A stretch of 64,000 nt of DNA from Telmatactis stephensoni (taxonomy: Eukaryota; Cnidaria; Anthozoa; Actiniaria; Isophelliidae). This document shows positions 35,200 through 46,654 of the stretch, one piece after another. The DNA lies in contig JALIZF010001795.1 in assembly GCA_029948255.1 (NCBI GenBank), positions 310,001 through 374,000 on the forward strand. Reading direction: 5' to 3'. The notes below the pieces were generated by a model that was not told where the DNA came from, searched no databases, and worked only from the letters and a program-made list of their open reading frames with translations. The position numbers were made by a program, and so were the translations under genes. The stretch's first letter is position 1. Every line of letters begins with the position of its first letter.

Positions 35200-38170
35200 G
35201 TGAAAAGATTATTTAAATATCTATTTATTGATTTATTTGTTTCAACTGATAAATTGAATAAAATAGTACAGAAACTTTGTCAATCGATTAAGGTGTCTTA
35301 CTGTAAAAATATAGTTTTCATTGACGTCTTGAGATAAAACGCATTTAAAAAAGCATAAAATTGTACAAAATCTGATTGTACCAAATAGTACAATTTTTTC
35401 CATTCCTTAGGTGTCTCGCTGTAGTCTTTCATTGACTTTTTAAATCGACATTGACTTTTAATTTAAGAAATTGAACTGTTTATACTAGACTGATTTAAAC
35501 GGCTTTAACATCACCAATCAGACTTGTAACATTTAGCCGATTGATATCAGTTTCCGCTGGATCAGCGTTACCTTGGCAACGATAAATAAAAATGGCTGAA
35601 ATCTGTTTTTCTCTCTCGATGTCAAGGAACTCAAGAGAAGCGACTGAACACGTAACAAATTAAATACCAAAGCAAATAAACTGAGACATGATTTAATGTA
35701 TTTGATGAGAACAATTTTAAATAAATCGCATTATTTATATTTTGGCGATTTGCTATTTTGCACTATTTAGTTGAGTGCAATCTATTAAAAGATTCAATTT
35801 TCCCAGACTAGATTTCCTATTTGAAAATCTATATGAAGTAGCATAAGCAAGACTAATATACTGTAATGATTCAGTGAATTATCGCAATGACCAAAGTTCT
35901 AGTGTTGATACTGATTTTAGCAAACGATAGTGGCGTTGAGGTTGATTATAATTGCTAATTCTAAAATCCCCAATATTTCTATACAACACGGTTCTTCATC
36001 CGTGAGAGGTGTGTTTGAGTGTTCGATTGTGAGTGTATTGCAGCGCCTGCCAAATTAGTTCCATCACAGATTGTAATACATGATTTTAAGGTCTCATTTA
36101 CCAGGACTGAGTTTTCAAGGCTCATTTTGGAAGCGGCCTTAAGATGGAGACGGGGCCTACGGTTTAACGTCTTTATCCGCGATGACGTAAGGATTACAAA
36201 TTAGGCGACATCTTCTCAGTTATTTAAAGATCCTCCCGCACGGCGAAAGACTGACGTCCAACCAAATCAGGCAACCGGACGACGTCGTTATTTCAATCCG
36301 GATATAAATCACTTGCCAACAAATCTTTTTTTCAAATTTACAAACGTAAAAAGTACACGTAGTGTTGCATCTAAGTTCCACTGTTATGTCTCAAGTTTTA
36401 GTTCTATGTACAGTTTTAGTTTGTTTGGCGTGTCATTAGTGATCTTTAGCTGCTTGTTCCTTTGTTTTTTCCTCTTCAGAATTACCGTGTGAGTGCAGAG
36501 TGGGAGGTACGCATGGCGTCGATATTCCAATTCCTATGTACAACACTAGGGATTCGAGTTTTTAAACGAATATTCCTCGTAAATTTGGGTAGGAAAGTCC
36601 ATCTCCAATAACTTCCAGTGTATAGCTACTAATTTCATATTTTAAGGCTGTCACGAGTTCGGTCCTATGATCAGCTCAGGTTATGTACAATTTGAGTTTT
36701 CTTGATGTTCATTAGCATTTCCTTCCTTGTCCAGGTGCCTTTCTTCGTCTTTTTAAAATTGTTTTTCTGCTGATTCGTCGATTTTCTCTCTCAACAAAAG
36801 TCGTATGGTACGAATTTTGAAGTTCTGATTATGCCCCATGGCGAGCGTTTGGGAAAAAAAAAATTCAAATTAGATTTTCTACGTATTATCAATCTAATTT
36901 CAAAAACATTTCAAATACGTTTATCAAAACTCAAAGCGCATAATGAAGTCTATTATTGTAAGGTAACACTTTTCGGGAATTTGTAGTCATACATAACAGT
37001 GTAGTTAATTGCTCATAAACTGACTTTACTCTTGCTTTTTTTAGTCCAAGCCAAATATAAGTGTGTAATTTAATTTGATTTTTTAAAATAGTTTTTTATT
37101 TAAGTTATGTTCAAGCAAATAAAGAGTCGTGTATTTGTCAAAACTAACTTTTCTTTGATCCTGAGCTAAACGCAGACTTTAATCAAATTGTCATAGTTTT
37201 TAGTTATTGACAATCAATGAAGTGTCATGATCTGTCATGTTAGGGTGTTTTTGTTTGCATCTGTTTGGAGCACTGTAACCCACGGCCTATTTGCTTGTTG
37301 TTCAAGCCTACATTTACCAATAGGTGGTCTATTCGATAGTATTCTTTGCTGTAAAATTTGTTTTTGAATAACGTAATTAAGTTCCTTTTAAGACCGTCCT
37401 CATCGTTACCACTAGATTGAATATAGACAATTACTTTTCTTATTTTACAGTCTGTCTTAAGATTATCTGCCCTTTTTTAAAAATTACTGCATTCGTTGTT
37501 ATTGGCGGGAAAAAACGCGCGCGCGCGCGTTTCTGGCTTGCTGCAGAACCGAAATACTCCAACGAAAACTCCAACATGGCTCGGAAGAGCAGACCGAAAA
37601 TGATTCTTTTGAGGGCGTTTTAAATGTCTAATTACAGGCCTTACATCCTTTCCATTTTTCTTCGAACATAAAATCTAGTGCTATAAAAAATATTCCGTTA
37701 CGCTTTTCTTGAATATTCTAACTTTCACACTAATATAGGTACATTTGAAAACACTTGTTTTACTATGAGTATGGGCTTTCTGTCCACACTAAACTACTTT
37801 TTTTATTTTGTCTGAGGAAGCTAAGTGAAATTAAAAGAGCGAAAAAGGAGGGACATAAAGCGTTTTTTGAGTTACTTGACCAGGGTACGTGGGACAAAGC
37901 ATTCATTCAAACTGTTAAATGGATTCTTAAACACAAAGACTAAAGAGCCAAGAACCTCTACACTTTTCTAGAATATTTCAAACCATTTAGAATAAAATTT
38001 GTTTAGAAAACTAGCAAATGCATTTTTTATAATGATGAGGCAGTAATCGTTCATTGTTGTGAAAGCCAGCTGGAACTCCCTTGCTTTATTTTGCGCGTTC
38101 TTTCCGGTCGAAAGTAATTATTGACTCGTGTCAAATGATGATTAGAAGTCAGCAATTAAAGGCCATCAAA
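35200..38170. other. Intergenic, possible unplaced exons
   Basis: A TATA-like GGATATAAATCAC is at about 36299-36311. A short frame at 37809-37943 (plus) ends ...WDKAFIQTVKWILKHKD and looks protein-like, preceded by a pyrimidine-rich tract and CTGAG. I could not link it to any upstream exon and do not name a gene. Confidence 0.3.
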
Positions 38171-38273
38171 TGGGACGATAAATAGCGCCCCTAGACTGCT
38201 CCTGTCACTCACTCATGCAGACAGCGACCTTGAATAGAGAGAATCCGGTCCTAACTACTCGCTTTTCATTCTG
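38171..38273 (+). promoter_or_regulatory. Candidate promoter and 5' UTR exon
   Basis: A TATA-like GATAAATAG (38177-38185) is followed about 90 bases later by a strong donor (TTCTG|GTAAGTT, exon end 38273) with no ATG frame of note between them. It could be the first, non-coding exon of the secreted peptide gene whose coding exon begins after the acceptor at 44912. That link is only a guess. Confidence 0.25.
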
Positions 38274-40948
38274 GTAAGTTAGTGGAGCGTCTAGTTATCG
38301 ATTCTTGTATGTTAGACTCTTAAAAAGTCGTAATCTTGAGATGATCAAAACTTATCGTGTTTTAGTGAGCTTTGTAAGCTGTGACTTAACTTTTCTCTGG
38401 TTCTAAGATTTTAAGACTTTCTTTTTTAAAATCTTCATTTTTTCTTTAACCTTTTAAACTTAAAATGAACGCATAAATTATTAATTTTCTATGAGTTAGG
38501 AATACTGATACCTTCATGAAAGTTTAAACTAATAGAAAAATAGAATCCTAACTGGTATCTTAGCTTCCTAGTCCTCGGAAAACGATTTTATTTTATTTTT
38601 CAAGATCAAAACATGATTCAGAGGTTATTACAAACATATGTATAAAAATTATTCCTCTTTTGTTGTATTTTTTAATCCTTTATGGATGATATTTTTGTAT
38701 GTTTCATGTCGTTTAGCATTATTAACATTATTACTATTAATGGCCCCCAAACATCCTCTCTTCTGTTTTTATTTGCACAAATGATTTAGTAACTATATTT
38801 TGTTTTTCCTTAAAATACTCTTATTTGTTTTAAATGTTTTTACTTTTGAATTGGAAATCCATTTTATTGTCCCATTCTTTCGTCTACTCTAAATACAGTA
38901 AAAACCTGCATAAAAAAACCTGTGATTTCCTGTTACAGGCTTAAATGGTTTTATATAAAATGTATGCATGGTTCTTATATATTAGGTTCTTAATTGCTCA
39001 ATTTTCAGCCTGGAGGTTCTTATTCCTCAGTTCTTTTATGTGGGTTTTTATTGTTTACCCATAAAATATATATTGATTTATAAAAAATTCAGGATGTAAC
39101 GTGCGCTTTGATTGGCTTGCCGACGTTTAGTAGTATATTTATAAAGCCAAAGAGGGGATTTTTTTTTCACATTCAAGCAAACCATTCAGTTAACTTTAGA
39201 ATAGGTGTTGGATAAAGTAATTTCTTACAGAAGGTCTAGGTTGTTTGTAGTTGTATGTTTGTTAATCCAAAGTAAACAAATGAATCTAAAATGATGTTAG
39301 GCCGCGTCCAGTCACTCATTTGCCATACAAATTTTGCTTGAAAGTTGCTAAATTTGAATAAAAATGCGGGATAACATCTGTGTACAATTCCAAAAACAGG
39401 TATTTAATCTCATTAGATAATTTTCTAACTGGTAGAAATAGAATTGAGTTTTAATCCAAAGAAAAAAATTGAATTAGAACCTGCAAGAGGGGCTAGTTTG
39501 TGGCATTTTTAGCCATTATTACTCGATATTGAAAAAAATCTCTTAAAAATATGGCCAAACAATATTCCAGATATAACGCGCTCTCTGATTGGCTGTTAAA
39601 TATGGACAGAGACACTTCCTCTCGTGCCCTCTTAAACCAAAATATTTCAAAATCAACTGTCTCTTTTTTTGTGTATTTTGACAAAAACACAGGGACACTC
39701 ATCAAGTTAAAAAGGCTTTTGACGACGCCTCGTGTTCGTAAGCCTGCTTCTCTAGTGTTCTGCATTTCCTATTATGTTTAATCACAGCACAACTGAAGCT
39801 ATGCGACGTATCTATGTTCCTAATTCTTTATGCTTTTGCATATCCTATGAGCTTATATAAAGGTGACTTTTTATGAAAGAAAATCTCTAATAAAGTTTGT
39901 TTGATGATCAGCAAAAAGACTTTGACAGTTTGTTTCAGGATATTTCATATTTAGTTTGGTTTAGCTCACATTTAGCGGTTGTATGAAATGATTTTTTTGA
40001 AAGTTGAAATTATTTCTGTTCGATGATTTCATTTTGATATAATTCTGTTCTACGAGAGCCATTGTGAATTCTCAAACAGCTTTCCCCTCATGTCGTTTCC
40101 AGTTTAGTTATTTTTACATTTAGTCGTCATAGAAAATATATATTTTAAGTTGACTGAAAGCATTTCTGTTCGATGAAATCATTTTGTCGGAATTTAGAAA
40201 AGCTTTCCCTAGGGGTCAGCTTCAGTATTCTAATACTGCTAATTATAATCAAATAGGTTTTGGTATATTTAGGAAGTCTTCCAAAAATACCACACGTGGA
40301 ATTGTGACGCGTTGGGTTTTGATGAGAATAGAATAGAAAAGTTGTGAAATGGATGCTGGAAATAGTCATTTACCGGTTGGTTTTCCGGTGTATCACCATT
40401 AACGTAGTTCTAATCATGTGACTGCTGTAAATCATTAGATTTTGACGACTGTAGGGCGATTACGTGCCATTTATTTTTATGATGGCCTTTCTATTCAGAT
40501 AGCATGATTTGTATTCATGTTCGTTCGGTCGGTCATCCCCTCGTTCATTCATCTGTTTTCTTTGTTATTCTTTCCGTTCTTCCTCTTTTCCTTGTTTTCG
40601 TCATATCGTTTTCTCTTGATTTTCTTTCTTTATTAATTGAAATTATACGTAAAATTTCAATAGTAAGAATAGCGATAGAAATGGAAAAATACAATAGGAA
40701 AGAATAGCTAAGCAAAGTAGAAAATACTGTATAGAAATAAAAAGCGTTGTCATTAAGTTAAAATTCTGAAATCTGGACGTTTCGGTGTCTCTGTGATCTT
40801 TAAAGCGAGTGTCAGTCATGCCCAATACTAGGATGTTAGGTTTTTCAAAACCAAAGTAAGGCAAAAGTAAAAAAATAGAATTAAAATTGGACGGAAATAC
40901 GCTGAAAAGCAGGAGCATATTACTGAATAAATGGAAAACGCGCGCGCG
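38274..40948. other. No gene recognised
   Basis: Very AT-rich. TATA-like runs occur at about 39130 and 39855, but no coding frames with family resemblance. The short frames here lack any recognisable domain. Confidence 0.45.
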
Positions 40949-41070
40949 TGCTGTGTGCAGATGTAGAGCACGCGGGGATTGATCAAAACACGAGAGAAGG
41001 TGTAAAGAGAAGCACGACACTTCTCGAGTGTTCTGATTAATCCCCAAGTGCTCTCAATCTGCACACAGCA
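40949..41070. mobile_element. MITE, relative of the 7431/7813 family
   Basis: The ends are TGCTGTGTGCAGATGTAGAG and CTCTCAATCTGCACACAGCA. The interior has ACTTCTCGAGTGTTCTGATT, like the CTTCTTGAGTGCTCTC core of the 7813 element. It is preceded by a CGCGCGCG run. Confidence 0.65.
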
Positions 41071-42422
41071 CAGTGGGCAAGTTTTCTATTTCTTTTATAA
41101 AATACATTGTTTTCAAGCATATTCAGTACTCATTTAAACTGAAAAGAAAAATTTGAAAAGTGCGCGCGCGCGTGCAGATTTAGAGCTCGGCCAATGAGAG
41201 CGCGCGTTATATCATGATTATTTTATAATGAGTTCTTGTTAAAAGTGAAAGAAGAGACAAAAGAACTTAAAAGAGGAAAACCAACAGACAGGGCTAGAGA
41301 GATCGGAGAGAAATATATGAAGGAGGGAGGAACAATATAAACAAACGAATAAATGGAAAAACCGACCTTATCGTGATTTAAGTTTTTAGCAATTTCCTGT
41401 TTGTAAAACAATGACAAGCAAATTGAGTGCAGGTAAATAAATAAATGGAATGACACGGAAACCAGCGATACAAGTGGCTGATTATCAACCAACAAGTAGG
41501 ATACGTTTGCTTATCGTTCGCATTATGGATTTTGTTAGCTGTGTATAGCTTTTACATGGCAGAAGCATCTACAATGATTTTTAGCTGCAGCATTTATATA
41601 CCCTAGGACAACACGCTGTCTGAAGGGCGGTTATCTCAAATAGACACTTTATTTTGTCACATTGTTTTCCCATCTCATCCCTGTTGGAGGATAGAATTTG
41701 AAGTGACCATTGTGTCAGTTTGATAATGGTACAGACTTGTGCTACGTCTAAACCTAACCATAAATTTGAGAAAGTATCTTTTTTCCTCCGGTTTTGTACC
41801 TTGTTAGAGCAAAGATAAAAGCCGTATGAGTGTGGATGATAGGTATTAGTGTGGATGATAGGTATTAGTGTGGATGGTAGGGATTAGTGAGGACCTAGTC
41901 TTAAGTCCTGTCCATGCTAACATGATGACTAATGCGTTTTCATTTGAATCTCACGCGTTTCGGCCCTCCGTCCACACTAAAACGGCTTTTTTCTTTTGTC
42001 TTAGATGCAAAATATAAAAAGAAAAAAGAAAAGGATGTTTTCAAATTTATCCTGACAGTAGGTGTTTGATCTTGTTTGTACTGAAAGTCAAAATCTGAAT
42101 AAAGGATGGAAATGCTGTAATCATCTCAGACGGCATCGGAGTATGGAAATGTAATAAGGCAAAGTTAAAAACTCTCATCTATAAAACGAAAATTTCTATT
42201 TCTATTGGTGTTCCAGACCGCTTTCTTCAAGAATTTCATCACAATCTCATACTGAACTCATGACCCTTCTAAAGAAACTTTGCTCATTTCTTCGAGAGAC
42301 CAAGTTTGTCACATCTTACGAACATTGTTTGTTTAAAAGTATTTAACTCGTTAGGGCTCACACATGGTAACCAAACATTGCCGGAACATATCACGCTAAC
42401 ACTCCATGACAATATAAGCATC
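41071..42422. other. No gene recognised; short tandem repeat
   Basis: Three copies of a 20-bp unit (GTGTGGATGATAGGTATTA) at about 41828-41886. Otherwise AT-rich without supported features. Confidence 0.5.
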
Positions 42423-43484
42423 TTGAATAGTAATGAATAAGCTTCATCCACGTTTGTAAATTTTTAATTTACCGAGCTTTCGTGCAATTTGCACATCTTC
42501 AGGGCAACTGAATATAAAAATTACAATTGTTTCATTTGTTTACGATTGTGCCTACACGAACTTACTTTCAACCAATAGAAAACAGCTAGTATATACGTAA
42601 GCAATCAAAACCTAAACGGAAACTATATGCGCGCGCTATGCTCACTATGATTGAGAGAAATAATAGAAAAATATACAAATAGATAAATAAACAAATAAAT
42701 AAATAGAATAAATAGAATAAATAGGATAAAATGAACAATAGAATGAATGAATAATTAAATAAACAAAAGACTAAAATTAGGACTTAATGATAGGAGCATA
42801 GCACTCAGGGAGAACTCTCCCATTGTCCCTATTAAATATAGAGTTCTTATTCTTAGATATGAGGCAAGCCTCAGTCCATTTACGTTGATGCCATCGTTGT
42901 TCATTAGCGAGGATGGATATGTCATCCCAAGCCACACTGTGATTTTCTTTGTAGCAATGTTCAGCTAAAGCAGAATTTTCAAGTTTAGCTAACCTTACGC
43001 TGGTCTTATGTTCTTTCACTCTTGTGGACAAGGCTCTTTTTGTCTCACCTATGTAGACCAGATCTCTATATTTAATAGGGACAATGGGAGAGTTCTCCCT
43101 GAGTGCTATGCTCCTATCATTAAGTCCTAATTTTAGTCTTTTGTTTATTTAATTATTCATTCATTCTATTGTTCATTTTATCCTATTTATTCTATTTATT
43201 CTATTTATTTATTTGTTTATTTATCTATTTGTATATTTTTCTATTATTTCTCTCAATCATAGTGAGCATAGCGCGCGCATATAGTTTCCGTTTAGGTTTT
43301 GATTGCTTACGTATATACTAGCTGTTTTCTATTGGTTGAAAGTAAGTTCGTGTAGGCACAATCGTAAACAAATGAAACAATTGTAATTTTTATATTCAGT
43401 TGCCCTGAAGATGTGCAAATTGCACGAAAGCTCGGTAAATTAAAAATTTACAAACGTGGATGAAGCTTATTCATTACTATTCAA
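42423..43484 (-). mobile_element. Penelope-like element 3' remnant, inverted-repeat form
   Basis: Two arms, 42423-42843 and 43064-43484, are inverted copies of each other, about 421 bp each and nearly identical. The spacer plus the left arm encode, on the minus strand (about 43063 down to 42777), a GIY-YIG nuclease fragment: LVYIGETKRALSTRVKEHK, then ALAEHCYKENH, then a WTEAC.I motif, ending in KS and stop. This spacing is that of the C-terminal GIY-YIG endonuclease of Penelope-like retroelements (PLEs). The reverse transcriptase is absent. In each arm a CTGAAGA...GAAA motif is present (43405-43429 plus strand; mirrored at about 42477-42502). The copy is a dead fragment. Confidence 0.85.
42777..43063 (-). 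pseudogene. PLE GIY-YIG endonuclease fragment
   Basis: About 95 residues of the C-terminal nuclease domain of a Penelope-like element. The YIG of GIY-YIG, the following TKR..STRVKEH helix with the catalytic Arg region, and the H..C / H motif with downstream acidic residues are visible. The frame stays open to its natural stop at 42777 but loses the upstream GIY strand and the whole reverse transcriptase at the junction with the inverted arm (43064). It cannot encode an active element. Confidence 0.8.
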
Positions 43485-43787
43485 TATGGTTATTCCCACG
43501 TACCACTCTATATTAATATAAGCATCATTGATTCTCACCGGATAGATGTTTGTAAAACAACAACAACAACAACAATAACAATAACAACAACAACTGCGGT
43601 CCACAGAGTGGCACAACACGCCTGGGATTATTTGGGAGAATTCCCCACAAAAAGCGCATCTATACTGAGGTTTCCTCGATCATCTTCTTTCATAGTAGTA
43701 GTTAAGAATAGGTAATCATACGGTTTCTCGTTCAATTTGGAATTAATTCGCATTCGTGTGTTTTTCGAAGAGTACCAAAATTGCGTT

Positions 43788-44125
43788 CTTAATTATATCC
43801 ATTTTGAAATCACTGGTGATTTCTGCAATCTGATTGGTTAAAAAGTGTGCAATTAATTCCTAAATTGCATCCTTTTGCTTCATTAATCGCATCTTTTTTT
43901 CCAACCAATCATAAAACAGTGTCTTTTATTATCAGTGTCTTTTATAAAGTTGAGATATTTCAAAATGGATATAATTAAGTGGTAATTAAACTTTGTGTCG
44001 TGCAATTTTGGGCCAGAAATCATACTCGTGATTATCAAACTGTACTCCCGCTACGCGGTCGTGCAGTTTTGTAATCACTTGTATGATTTCGGCCCAAATT
44101 GCACTCCACTCAGTTTAATTACCAT
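43788..44125. mobile_element. Two adjoining inverted repeats
   Basis: Element 1, 43788-43981: CTTAATTATATCCATTTTGA and its complement. Element 2, 43981-44125: TGGTAATTAAACTTTGTG and GGGCCAGAAATCATAC, matched by GTATGATTTCGGCCC and CAGTTTAATTACCA. Non-coding. Confidence 0.7.
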
Positions 44126-44337
44126 TATTAACTACGAGAGATAACAATATTTCAGCTTTATTCCAAAGCCAGTCATGTTGTGAATTATACTTTACACGTT
44201 GATCAGTTAAATATGCAAATAAGGATTTAGATTGGATTTTAGACTGACGATGATTTCTTTTCTAGGGCTCACTCGTTTGCTCCTATATTTCAAACTGTCG
44301 AATGACTCTGGTTTATTGTAATTGTCTTTCGAAAATA

Positions 44338-44629
44338 TACACCTATTTCAAAAAATGTTGTCGTACGAGAGACCTAAAGCCTAGGCGACTAGACCGAAAA
44401 GGAGTATGGGTAGTTGGAAAACTTTACTATCATTTCAGCCTTGGTCTTAATTTTTAACCTAAACGAATGAACTTCTTTGGTGTATAAGGTCAGAGCAAGC
44501 TAGATTTGATCGTCGTGTAGATATTTGTGTGGTTTTGTAACTTTTGTAATTTCAACCCATGCTTCGTTTCAAGTGAGTCGTGTAGGCTTGTGGTCTTTTG
44601 CCCGACAATGTTTATTGAAATAGGTGTAT
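44338..44629. mobile_element. MITE A2 (TACACCTATTTC... ends)
   Basis: The ends are TACACCTATTTCAAAAAATG then TTGTC, and GACAATGTTTATTGAAATAG then GTGTA, the same terminal repeat as A1, A3 and A4. It directly abuts element B2 (44627-44850), sharing a TATA. Confidence 0.78.
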
Positions 44630-44850
44630 ACTCGTTACGAAAAACACAGACTGTCTGAAATCTGAATCTAAGCGAGGAGGGAAATTGTTCGTAATTGTTC
44701 GTATGAATTACAATATAAAGTGATAGGAATATGAATGGATGATATTATGAATATTTAAAGATAAAAGAATCATTCTCACAATTCTATTCGGTCTCAGATT
44801 CAGATTTAGATTCAATTTCAGACCGTCTACGTTTTCTGAACCAGGTATAT
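44627..44850. mobile_element. MITE B2 (inverted relative to 34239-34475)
   Basis: The interior AAGATAAAAGAATCATTCT and the ends (TATACTCGTTACGAAAAACA; GACCGTCTACGTTTTCTGAA) match B1 at 34239-34475 in the opposite direction. It ends about 70 bases before the secreted-peptide coding exon and may form part of that gene's upstream intron. Confidence 0.75.
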
Positions 44851-44920
44851 CCTTTCGCAAAAACTCTCTGGATCTAATAACCTGTCTAAACCTGTTTTTC
44901 TTGTTTCAACCAGATCCGCC

Positions 44921-45211
44921 ATGAAAAGTACAAGTCAAGTGATGGTCTGCGCATGCCTTTTTGGAATCCTTCTGTACAGAACAGTTGCGGGCTCCGATTT
45001 GTGTATAGCAAGATGTGTCGGACTATATAACCAGTGTATGGCGGGATGTTTAGGTTGGGACGAATGTACAACTTGTGTTGAAGGTGTTACGGAGTGTAGA
45101 AGTGGATGCTCACGCAAGAAGAGGTCAATCGCAGACAGGACATACCATTACAATAAAAGAGATAATATTGACTCGCGGCTTCTGAGAAAGACGCTGAATC
45201 TAGATTGGTAG
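44921..45211 (+). CDS. Secreted cysteine-rich prepropeptide
   Basis: 96 residues. Residues 1-24 form a signal peptide (hydrophobic core VMVCACLFGILLY, likely cleavage after VAG). Residues 25-64 hold eight cysteines spaced C-x3-C-x6-C-x3-C-x5-C-x2-C-x6-C-x3-C, two similar halves of a helical-hairpin type. A tetrabasic RKKR (65-68) looks like a furin site, and a second KR is at 79-80, leaving a short C-terminal peptide. The exon is preceded by a good acceptor (TTGTTTCAACCAG|ATCCGCC) eight bases before the ATG, and AATAAA follows at 45321-45326, so this looks like the single coding exon of a real gene. I do not recognise the family. A defensive, signalling or venom-type peptide are all possible and none is shown. 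Confidence 0.68.
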   Translation: MKSTSQVMVCACLFGILLYRTVAGSDLCIARCVGLYNQCMAGCLGWDECTTCVEGVTECRSGCSRKKRSIADRTYHYNKRDNIDSRLLRKTLNLDW

Positions 45212-45320
45212 TGATGTAGAGACTTAATTGAAATATAAAAATATCAAAACAAAACAAATCGTGGAAATTTACTGTGTGCTTCACTAGACGACGATTTTAG
45301 TGGAACATTTTTGCATAAAA

Positions 45321-45326
45321 AATAAA
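45321..45326 (+). terminator. Poly(A) signal of the Cys-rich peptide gene
   Basis: AATAAA about 110 bases after the stop codon, in an A-rich context. Confidence 0.5.
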
Positions 45327-45455
45327 AAAGTACAAATGGCGCGCAGTTACGATGTGCAATATGTTGTTGCAGCAACGCGTTTCGTTATCCGAAAAATATC
45401 TCTGCCAGGACTCTGGTTTGAGCTTGCGCCAAGAGATATCATCATATACGTCATA

Positions 45456-45772
45456 AGTTGGTAGCAAGAGACCATAAAACTAAGAGAGCGAAACTCATTA
45501 CTGATGAGTGTGCGATGTTCGAGGCTACTAAGGCTATTTTTAGTAACTTCGCCATCGCGCGCACAAGGCTCTCAAACAACAGAATTAAAAAAAAAACGAA
45601 AGCAAACGGGTCGGACCGGCCCGCGCGCACGTCAAAAATCAAATTCTATTGTTTGAGAGCCTTCCGCGCGCGATGGCGAAGTTACTAAAAATAGCCTTAG
45701 CCGCCACGAACATCGCACAGACATCAATACTGAGTTTCACTCTCAGTATTATGCATGGTCTCTTGGTTGGTA
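45456..45772. mobile_element. MITE-like inverted repeat, about 315 bp
   Basis: The arms match over more than 100 bp: TTGGTAGCAAGAGACCAT and ATGGTCTCTTGGTTGG; TAAGGCTATTTTTAGTAACT and AGTTACTAAAAATAGCCTTA; CTCTCAAACAACAGAATT and its complement. The open frames on both strands inside it are by-products of the palindrome. Confidence 0.8.
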
Positions 45773-46654
45773 GGTAACATACTTCTGCCACGTGAAAGCC
45801 CTTCATATGAAACTACTGGCTTTAAAAAAATGAAAATCAATTCTTGTTAGAGAGCATGTTTGACTTCATATTTTACAAGATATAGTTTCAAATCTCAAAG
45901 TGACGTCAAACGAAATCATTTATTATATAAAGTATAAAAACGAACAAATCGAAAATACTGGAATTTTGTAAATCATTTCATTAGACAAAACTCTACAGTT
46001 AAGCGAAATATTTGGTTGTCTAATCGAAAGTCCACAAGAAGTCAGCGCAATTTTTTTACGTCATCTTATCTGCAGCTTTTATATCTTGGAAAATATGGAG
46101 TCAAATCAGATTTTATAGTGGGCTCATTATTGGACAGTTACCATTTCGTTTGAGTCATGAAAACTTTGTGCTGCTTTTATTCGCACAGGCTCTTCGACGC
46201 CGTCTTCGGTAATTCTCAAACGGAAAAATGTCGAGTCACGAAACTTCTATTAGCTGGGCACAAAAACTCGCATTTTCTTAAGTATACAAACGAACTTTGC
46301 CGTTTGACGGTTACCGTTTGCCTTTAACTGTCAACTTTTAACATCACAATGTGCTCAAATAGTATAGTTTAGAGGAATTTTTGACGCGAGAAAATGTAGA
46401 AAATGTTTACTCCAAAACAGACATGAATTAATAACTTTTTTCTTGCGTACTAAACAAATATCCATCTACGCGCGCTAACGCTGCGTCGATAACATTCCCC
46501 AACCCTAAAACTATTATTGAATATATGTACATTATCGAGAGTAATTATTTAAGAATGACGTTTAAACGAACAGTTTTCAGTACAGGGGTGACTTCAAACT
46601 TTAACTCGTGTGGTTTACAAGTGTAGATATTCTTCTAGGCACCCCTGGTTGAAT
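45773..46654. other. Intergenic 3' of MCM8
   Basis: No gene or clear repeat seen. It lies between the tail of the MITE and the MCM8 stop codon and should hold the MCM8 3' UTR. No canonical minus-strand AATAAA is found close to the stop. Confidence 0.45.

Noticed and set aside
37755..37943. Protein-like frame ending VKWILKHKD
   Set aside because: Too short, with no recognisable family and no joinable upstream exon. Kept only as a remark in the intergenic entry.
45451..45688. Frames on both strands at 45.5-45.7 kb
   Set aside because: They lie in the arms of a 315-bp inverted repeat; both strands read similarly because the element is palindromic.
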